Shown here: piece after piece, positions 30,057 to 34,658 of the stretch
Numbering within the stretch: the stretch's first letter is position 1
How the letters are laid out: each line of letters begins with the position of its first letter
NCBI GenBank assembly: GCA_946412355.1
Contig: CAMKGX010000016.1
Span: forward strand, 1-34,658
Direction of reading: 5' to 3'
Source of the DNA: an uncultured Clostridia bacterium
GTDB taxonomy: Bacteria; Bacillota; Clostridia; Oscillospirales; Oscillospiraceae
DNA: 34,658 nt
Notes under the pieces: generated by a model
What the model saw: the letters and a program-made list of their open reading frames with translations, nothing else
Told to the model about the DNA's origin: nothing
Database searches by the model: none
Translations under genes and position numbers: made by a program

Positions 30057-31258
30057 TTCTGCACCTCCCGGGCCTGGGCCATGACGGCGCGGAACACCTG
30101 CTCCACCGCGTCGCGGTAGGGCCCGGCCCAGTCGCCCCGGGTGCGAAGCACCTCCGCCTCCCTGCCGCCGTCCTGCACCGCCATTTGGCGGTCTTTTTTA
30201 TACTGTCCGATCCGCTCCGCCGTTTGCAGCCGCTCTACCAGCAGGGTGGTGATCTGGCTGTCGATGGCGTCGATGCGGCGGCGCAAATCGTCTATTTCCG
30301 CCTCCTCCGCCGGCACCAGGGCGCACAGCGCCAGGGCGGCAGCGGACTCCACGGCGCTTGCCGCCCGCAGAGCCACGCAGCTGTCGTGGCGGCCATGGAC
30401 GGTGACAGTGGCGTTGGTCATGGTGGACAGGTCCACGGTGTCCTGGGGCAGGGCGATGGAGGGGGTGGGGCGGAAGGTGACGGTAAAGGTGACGGGCATG
30501 CCGTTGGTGACGCCGCCGTTGATACCGCCGGCGTGGTTGGAGGTGGTGTAAATCCTCTCGCCGTCGGTGCGCAGGGGGTCGTTGGCTTGGCTGCCCTCCA
30601 TGGAGGCCAGGGCCTCACCGCTGCCGAAGCCCAGGGCCTTCACCGCCGGGATGGCAAAGACGTGGCGGGCAATCTCGCTCTCCACCGCGTCGCGGTAGTC
30701 GGGGCCGCCAAGACCGGCGGGGAGGCCGGTGACGGTGCAGGCAACCTGGCCGCCTACGCTGTCCCCCCGCGTCCGGACTTTCTCTGCCCGGGCGCGGAGA
30801 TTTGCCTCGTCCACCACATGGGCGGAGACGGCAATGCCTTTTTCTTTTAAGTAGGTCAGCGCCAGGGCGCCCGCCACCACCAGGGGGGCGGTGAGACGGC
30901 CGGAGTAGTGGCCGCCGCCCCGGTAGTCCTGATGGCCCGATGCCCGGACAAAGGCGGCGTAGTCGGCATGGCCGGGACGGGGCAGACGGCGGAGGGCCTC
31001 GTAGTCGCCGGGACGGACGTCGCCGTTGCGCAGCACCGCCACCAGGGGCATACCGGTGGTCTTGCCTTCAAAGATGCCGGAGAGATAGGCCACCTCATTC
31101 GTCTCACGGCGGGCGGTGGCGGCAGCGCCCCGGGGGGCACGGCGCAGCAGCTGGGCGGCGGTGAAGCCGTCATCCACCGGGATACCGGCGGGCACGTGCT
31201 CCAGCACCACGCCCACCACGCCGCCGTGGGACTCGCCGAACAGGGTATATTCCATCAT
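30053..31258 (-). CDS. aroC: Chorismate synthase fused to AroQ-class chorismate mutase
   Basis: This 401-residue bifunctional chain has residues 1-316 as chorismate synthase (EPSP to chorismate, FMN-dependent): TFGESHG-type start MEYTLFGESHGG, RPGHADYAAFVRASGHQDYRGGGHYSGRLTA, and NHAGGINGGVTNGMPV. Residues from about 318 are a chorismate mutase of the AroQ fold: LRRRIDAIDSQI with the first active-site Arg, VERLQTAERIGQYKKDR with Arg and Lys, and VQDGGREAEVL with the Asp and Arg/Glu pair. It would convert chorismate to prephenate. No prephenate dehydratase or dehydrogenase part follows. The N-terminus is about ten residues shorter than common AroC. The ATG at 31258 overlaps the aroA stop (ATGATG), with GGGAGGTG upstream. 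Confidence 0.93.
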   Translation of the reverse strand: MMEYTLFGESHGGVVGVVLEHVPAGIPVDDGFTAAQLLRRAPRGAAATARRETNEVAYLSGIFEGKTTGMPLVAVLRNGDVRPGDYEALRRLPRPGHADYAAFVRASGHQDYRGGGHYSGRLTAPLVVAGALALTYLKEKGIAVSAHVVDEANLRARAEKVRTRGDSVGGQVACTVTGLPAGLGGPDYRDAVESEIARHVFAIPAVKALGFGSGEALASMEGSQANDPLRTDGERIYTTSNHAGGINGGVTNGMPVTFTVTFRPTPSIALPQDTVDLSTMTNATVTVHGRHDSCVALRAASAVESAAALALCALVPAEEAEIDDLRRRIDAIDSQITTLLVERLQTAERIGQYKKDRQMAVQDGGREAEVLRTRGDWAGPYRDAVEQVFRAVMAQAREVQK

Positions 31259-32385
31259 GGGGCCAGCACCTCCCTTTTGCCGCCTAAGCGGGTATAGTCC
31301 TCCCAAAACAGGGGATAGGATTTGGTGACGCATTGGGCATCTTGCAGCGCCACCGGGCCGGTGGCAAACAGGGCGGCAAAGGCCGCCAGCATGGCCATGC
31401 GGTGGTCACCCCGGCTGTCCACGGCGCCGCCCCGAAGGCGGGAAACGCCGGTGACGGTCAGGCCGTCCGCCGTCTCCTCCACGGTGCCCCCCAGGGCGTT
31501 GAGCAGGGCGGCGGTGGCGGCAAGGCGGTCGCTCTCCTTGCCCCGGAGAAAGGCGCCGCCGGTGAAGCGGGTGGTTTTTCCCGGCTGCAACGCTGCCAGC
31601 AGTGCCAGAGGCGGCAGCAAATCCGGAGTGTCGGAGAGGGTGACATTCTCCGGCAATCGGTTTACATAATTCATGACGGCACTGTCCCCCTGGAGGGAGG
31701 GCAGAGTCAAATTGTCCACCGTGACGGCATCCTCGCCCCGCAAGGCGTTATAGACCACATACCAGGCCGCCGCCGACCAGTCCCCCTCCGGGGCCATAGG
31801 GGCGGCGCGGTAGCGCTGGCCGCCGGGGACGCGGTAGCCGGTGGAAGTCTCGGAGACGGTGACGCCAAAGCGAGCCATAGTTTTCACCGTCATGGTGAGG
31901 TAGGGTCGGGAGACGACGGGGGTGGTGAGAATGATTTCCGAATCGCCGTTCAAAAGGGGCAGGGCCAGCAGCAGACCGCTGATGACCTGGGAGGTCTCGT
32001 CCGCCGCCAGGGCGTAGCGGCCCGGCGTCAGAGGGCCGGTGACGCGGTAGCCCGCCGCCGTCTTTTCCATGGGCAGCGGGGCGGGGACGGGGCGCCGCAG
32101 CAGCTGGGGGTCGCAGGAAAAGGTGACGCCCACCTTGCCCAGGGCCATGGCCACAGGCAGCAGCAGCCGCAGCGTGGTGCCGCTTTTGCCGCAGGGCAGG
32201 GTGGTTTCCCCCGATTGAAGGCCGCGAAGCACGGTTCGGGTGGCGGCTATGTCATCACCGCCGGAACCATTTTCTATATGGTCGTCCGCCAGAAAACGGC
32301 AGATGAGATGGCGATGGAGCAGGCTTTTGCTTTGGGGCACGGTGACGTGGCCGTTAAGCTGCCCGCCTGGGAGCAATACGTTCAT
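31255..32385 (-). CDS. aroA: 3-phosphoshikimate 1-carboxyvinyltransferase (EPSP synthase)
   Basis: This 376-residue enzyme joins shikimate 3-phosphate and PEP. VPQSKSLLHR (Lys, Ser and Arg for both substrates), GKSGTTLRLLLPVA, GDWSAAAWY, LRGKESDRL and GDHRMAM are the expected landmarks in order. The chain is about 50 residues shorter than the common 427-440 and the PEP-loop motif is GKSGTT instead of GNAGT, which could affect inhibitor response; this is inference. It overlaps aroB by four bases (ATGA) and aroC by four. Confidence 0.95.
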   Translation of the reverse strand: MNVLLPGGQLNGHVTVPQSKSLLHRHLICRFLADDHIENGSGGDDIAATRTVLRGLQSGETTLPCGKSGTTLRLLLPVAMALGKVGVTFSCDPQLLRRPVPAPLPMEKTAAGYRVTGPLTPGRYALAADETSQVISGLLLALPLLNGDSEIILTTPVVSRPYLTMTVKTMARFGVTVSETSTGYRVPGGQRYRAAPMAPEGDWSAAAWYVVYNALRGEDAVTVDNLTLPSLQGDSAVMNYVNRLPENVTLSDTPDLLPPLALLAALQPGKTTRFTGGAFLRGKESDRLAATAALLNALGGTVEETADGLTVTGVSRLRGGAVDSRGDHRMAMLAAFAALFATGPVALQDAQCVTKSYPLFWEDYTRLGGKREVLAP

Positions 32386-33410
32386 GCCAGGCCCTCCATT
32401 AGTTCATCCCAGGAGACGCGCCGCATTTCGCCGTGGCCGGGGGCGGAGAGGGTGACGATGCGGATGCCGTCGCCGCTGCCCTTTTTATCCCTGCGCAGGA
32501 GGCCCGCCAGGGCCTTTGTATCGCAGGGGATGGCGGCGGGCAGATGGTATTTCTCCAGCAGGGGCAGCAGCCGGGCAAGGCTCTGGGACACATCCTCCCC
32601 CCTGCCCTGCTGCCAGCGCAGCATGGCCGCCATGCCGGCGGCCACCGCCTCGCCGTGGGTGTAGGTCGCGTAGCCCCCCAGAGCCTCGTAGGCGTGGCCA
32701 AAGGTGTGGCCGAAATTCAGCAGATGGCGGGGGCCCCGGTCCATTTCATCCTGCTCCACCAGGGCGATTTTGGCGGTCAGGCACCGGGGGATCCAGACCT
32801 CCGGGGGCAGCTCCTTTTCCAACATGGTGAGGATCTCCCCATCACAGGCCATGCCGTACTTGATGACCTCCGCCATGCCGCAGGAGAATTGGCGGGCCGG
32901 GAGGGTGTCCAGGGCGGCGGTGTCCGCCAGCACCAGGCGGGGGCGGTAGACGGCGCCGATCTGGTTTTTGCCCCAGGGGGCGTCCAGGCCCACCTTGCCG
33001 CCTACGGCGCTGTCCGCCTGGGCCAGGAGGGTGGTGGGGGCCATCACCAGGGGCAGGCCCCGGAGACAGGTGGCGGCCACGAAGCCCGCCAGGTCGCCGA
33101 TGACGCCGCCGCCCAGGGCGATGACGCCGTCAGAGCGGGTGAAGCCCGCCTCCGCCAGGGCGCGAAGCAGGGTCTCGTAGCGGGCCAGGGTCTTGCTGCC
33201 CTCCCCGGCGGGGACGGTGAACACCTGGGCGGCGAGACCGGCGGCGGCAAGGCTCCCACAGAGGGCGTCCCCATAGAGGGGGGCCACGGTGTCGTCAGTG
33301 ATGACGGCCCAGCGCCGGGCGATGGGGGCCAGCAGCGGCCCGGCACGGTGCAGCAGGCCCCGGTCAATATGGACTTGGTAGCCGCCTTCGCCGTGTACTG
33401 TCAGCACCAT
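32382..33410 (-). CDS. aroB: 3-dehydroquinate synthase
   Basis: This 342-residue NAD- and metal-dependent enzyme converts DAHP to 3-dehydroquinate. GEGSKT, the nucleotide region GGGVIGDLAGFVAAT, PTTLLAQADSAVGGK, FSCGMAEVIKYG, the metal ligands in HLLNFGHTFGHAYE and HGEAV are all present. It is the first gene of the six-gene aro operon; AAGGAGGG sits before the ATG. DAHP synthase, needed for its substrate, is not in the window. Confidence 0.95.
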   Translation of the reverse strand: MVLTVHGEGGYQVHIDRGLLHRAGPLLAPIARRWAVITDDTVAPLYGDALCGSLAAAGLAAQVFTVPAGEGSKTLARYETLLRALAEAGFTRSDGVIALGGGVIGDLAGFVAATCLRGLPLVMAPTTLLAQADSAVGGKVGLDAPWGKNQIGAVYRPRLVLADTAALDTLPARQFSCGMAEVIKYGMACDGEILTMLEKELPPEVWIPRCLTAKIALVEQDEMDRGPRHLLNFGHTFGHAYEALGGYATYTHGEAVAAGMAAMLRWQQGRGEDVSQSLARLLPLLEKYHLPAAIPCDTKALAGLLRRDKKGSGDGIRIVTLSAPGHGEMRRVSWDELMEGLA

Positions 33411-33452
33411 GGCGCAGCCCTCCTTTTTTGGGGTGAAAACCCGATTCTTCTC

Positions 33453-33469
33453 TATGATACCATATCATA
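33453..33469 (-). promoter_or_regulatory. Palindrome over the probable aro operon promoter
   Basis: TATGATA (33453-33459) and TATCATA (33463-33469) form a perfect inverted repeat with a three-base centre. It contains the best -10 candidates (TATGAT or TATCAT on the minus strand) for aroB, about 45 bases before its start. This layout fits an operator that blocks polymerase; the regulator is unknown. No good -35 is present. Confidence 0.5.
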
Positions 33470-33682
33470 CACTATTTTGGCAGCGGTTGCACTCTTTTTT
33501 TGGTGGGAAGCAGTACGTGGGCGGCGGCCCGGGCAATGGGCTGCCGCTGGTTTGCTTTTGTGGGGGGATTTGATATGGGGTTTCGCTTCTATTCAACATG
33601 ATTCAACATGGAGGGTGGGTGTGGGGTGCAGAGGATTTGCGTTGGAAAAATAATGTGGTTGAAAAGTTGAAAAATGGCGACA
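33470..33682. other. Intergenic stretch without a convincing gene
   Basis: Between the aro promoter and the terminator at 33683, a + strand frame (about 33480-33653) encodes two hydrophobic, Trp-rich stretches (ILAAVALFFWW and AAAGLLLWGDLIWGF), but it has no ATG and no ribosome binding site; it may be a decayed gene. A 10-base direct repeat ATTCAACATG occurs twice in a row at 33592-33609. Nothing else was seen. Confidence 0.4.
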
Positions 33683-33716
33683 AAAAATCCCGAAACCGGT
33701 TGGTTTCGGGATTTTT
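33683..33716. terminator. Bidirectional terminator hairpin without an evident gene
   Basis: A perfect 15-bp stem (33683-33697 with 33702-33716, loop GGTT) has A-run and T-run flanks. No intact gene ends at it on either strand, so it may be left from a lost gene or serve an unseen RNA. Confidence 0.7.
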
Positions 33717-33791
33717 GTTGTCAATAGGGTACGAAAAAGATGGATTGACGGTTTTGCCAAGTGGTTTCGTACTCACGAGCTTTCAAGTGCT

Positions 33792-33949
33792 ATTGCCGCC
33801 TTTGGCGGCAGTGATATTGTCCCTTCGGGACAGTTATATTGCGCCTGGGGCGCAGTGATATTATATTCGCCTCAAAACTGCGCGAAGCGCAATATAACTC
33901 GGCGTAAGCCGAATATAACTGCGAAGCAATATCACTCGCCGCAGGCGAG
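33792..33949. repeat. Second copy of the modular hairpin array
   Basis: This array shares long identical stretches with 1-379, including the block from CGCCTCAAAACTGCGCGAAG to the CTCGCCGCAGGCGAG hairpin. It differs by module exchange: GCCGCCTTTGGCGGC and GCGCCTGGGGCGC replace modules of the first array. It ends at the same hairpin module as the partial third copy at 379, and the insertion sequence end begins a few bases later. Confidence 0.88.
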
Positions 33950-33955
33950 TCAGGA

Positions 33956-34076
33956 CCTCCGGCTAAGCCGGAGGCTTGATTTCGCCCTATAAGGGCATTT
34001 AACCAGCAGCCCCTTAAGGGGCCCGAATGGTTTGCCGACCGCGCATTCATCTCGGGCCGCCCCTAAAGGGGCTGCT
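33956..34076. mobile_element. Structured right end of an IS200/IS605-family element
   Basis: Stretch after the tnpA stop with stacked hairpins: CCTCCGGC/GCCGGAGG (33956-33974), GCCCT/AGGGC (33984-33996) and a larger fold in which AGCAGCCCC (34005-34013) pairs with GGGGCTGCT (34068-34076) around two GCCCC/GGGGC hairpins. IS200/IS605 ends carry such subterminal hairpins, recognised by TnpA on single-stranded DNA. The exact element boundary is unknown; it lies near 33950. The other end is beyond base 34658. Confidence 0.6.
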
Positions 34077-34596
34077 TACTTTGCCTTCGTTTTCTGGCTA
34101 CCCGTAAACGGGTTCCCAGTTTTGCCCCGTTTCGGATACTCCTCCCCTGTAAACGGATCGTAGTATTCCTTTATCGTCATTTGATCTGCCATCTCATCTT
34201 CTTTGAGCTGGTTTTGGATGTATTTCTTGATTGCCTCTTTGTTTCGTCCTACCGTATCCACATAATAGCCTCTCGCCCAGAAATGCCTATTGCCGTACTT
34301 GTACTTCAAATTCGCATGTCGGTCAAATATCATCAGACTTGATTTGCCTTTTAGATACCCCATTACTTCCGCCACACTGAACTTTGGCGGAATGCTTATC
34401 AGCATGTGGATATGGTCAGGGCATGCTTCTGCCTCTATTATTTTCCCCCCTTTTGCTCGCATATTTTCCGTAGTATCTGACCTATGTCCTTCTTTATCTG
34501 CCCGTATATCACCAATCTTCGATACTTTGGCGCAAATACAACATGATATTGACATCTCCATCGCGTATGCTCTAAACTACTTATGTCTTTCTCCAC
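34076..34596 (-). pseudogene. tnpA: IS200/IS605 TnpA (Y1 HUH transposase) split by a -1 frame break
   Basis: The true N-terminus is in another frame than the long C-terminal frame. From the GTG at 34596 one reads MEKDISSLEHTRWRCQYHVV, FAPKYRRLVIYGQI and ILRKICEQKGGK, then two stop codons at 34435-34440. The -1 frame continues at once as IIEAEACPDHIHMLIS to the stop at 34076, giving 173 residues in all. The HUH motif is HIH in DHIHM and the catalytic Tyr is in the AIKKYIQNQ helix. The break lies at AAAAGGGGGGAAAA (34441-34454). One more G would restore the frame without changing protein length. The tail (PFTG repeated twice) is longer than usual. It could be a pseudogene, a base-calling error or programmed frameshifting at G-GGA-AAA. 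No tnpB is in the window. Confidence 0.8.
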
Positions 34597-34658
34597 GAAA
34601 GGCCGGTACTGTCAAGATAATTGCGCAAATTCATTTGCAGTCTCTGTGAATGCCGTCA

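Noticed and set aside
33598-33858. 86-residue + strand frame
   Set aside because: It spans the terminator at 33683-33716 and ends inside the hairpin array; no ribosome site.
33956-34076. TnpB guide (omega/reRNA) locus
   Set aside because: The end is strongly structured, but no tnpB reading frame is present in the window, so a guide RNA cannot be supported.

Overview
This is a GC-rich chromosomal window from a low-copy-repeat-bearing member of the Firmicutes, most likely an Oscillospiraceae/Ruminococcaceae-type gut Clostridium relative. The pointers are sigma-A style promoters (TTGACA-17/18-TATAAT), AGGAGG ribosome binding sites, a DUF1292 protein, a PHP-type CpsB phosphatase with a BY-kinase, a class B sortase with an SPQTG substrate, a CbiMQO metal transporter and GPH-family sugar symport. 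The taxon is an inference; no rRNA is present.

Layout. 1-379: tandem array of small hairpins. 425-499: tRNA-Cys(GCA). 582-1838: CLC-type transporter with fluoride (CLC-F) signature residues. 2032-4053: serC-serA serine biosynthesis operon. 4131-6788: class A penicillin-binding protein. 7075-10952: DUF1292 protein, a structured RNA (probable 6S RNA), a parvulin-type foldase, a TcdA-like tRNA-modifying enzyme and an unknown membrane protein. 10989-13667: cbiM-cbiQ-cbiO cobalt/nickel uptake. 13821-15789: overlapping serine-palmitoyltransferase-like enzyme and short-chain dehydrogenase, a possible two-step route to a sphingoid long-chain base. 16116-21046: tightly packed surface operon (Wzz, tyrosine kinase, CpsB phosphatase, sortase B, SPQTG surface protein, LCP ligase). 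21345-27249: tetR-GH2 glycosidase-GT-B-like protein-GPH symporter operon. 27267-27650: a second run of unrelated perfect hairpins, part of it bounded by inverted repeats. 27761-28315: Asn/Asp-rich exported protein. 28427-33410: six-gene, fully overlapping shikimate operon aroB-aroA-aroC(+chorismate mutase)-aroK-aroQ-aroE. 33792-33949: a further copy of the first hairpin array. 33956-34596: one end and the tnpA gene of an IS200/IS605 element, with a frame break at a G6 run; the other end lies outside the window.

How the parts work together. SerC and SerA make serine, which is also the expected amino-acid substrate of the SPT-like enzyme, though the two loci are separately transcribed. The aro operon carries every step from DAHP to chorismate, with chorismate mutase fused to AroC so flux can continue to prephenate; DAHP synthase is absent here. 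The surface operon has regulatory and wall-anchoring parts but no glycosyltransferases, so its polysaccharide must be made by genes elsewhere. The GH2 operon looks like uptake plus intracellular cleavage of a glycoside under TetR control.

The most interesting items are the SPT/SDR pair, the kinase-phosphatase-sortase-LCP operon, the modular hairpin arrays that flank the window, the CLC-F-like transporter, the AroC-chorismate mutase fusion and the frame-broken tnpA. All functional calls come from reading motifs by eye; no database search was run.
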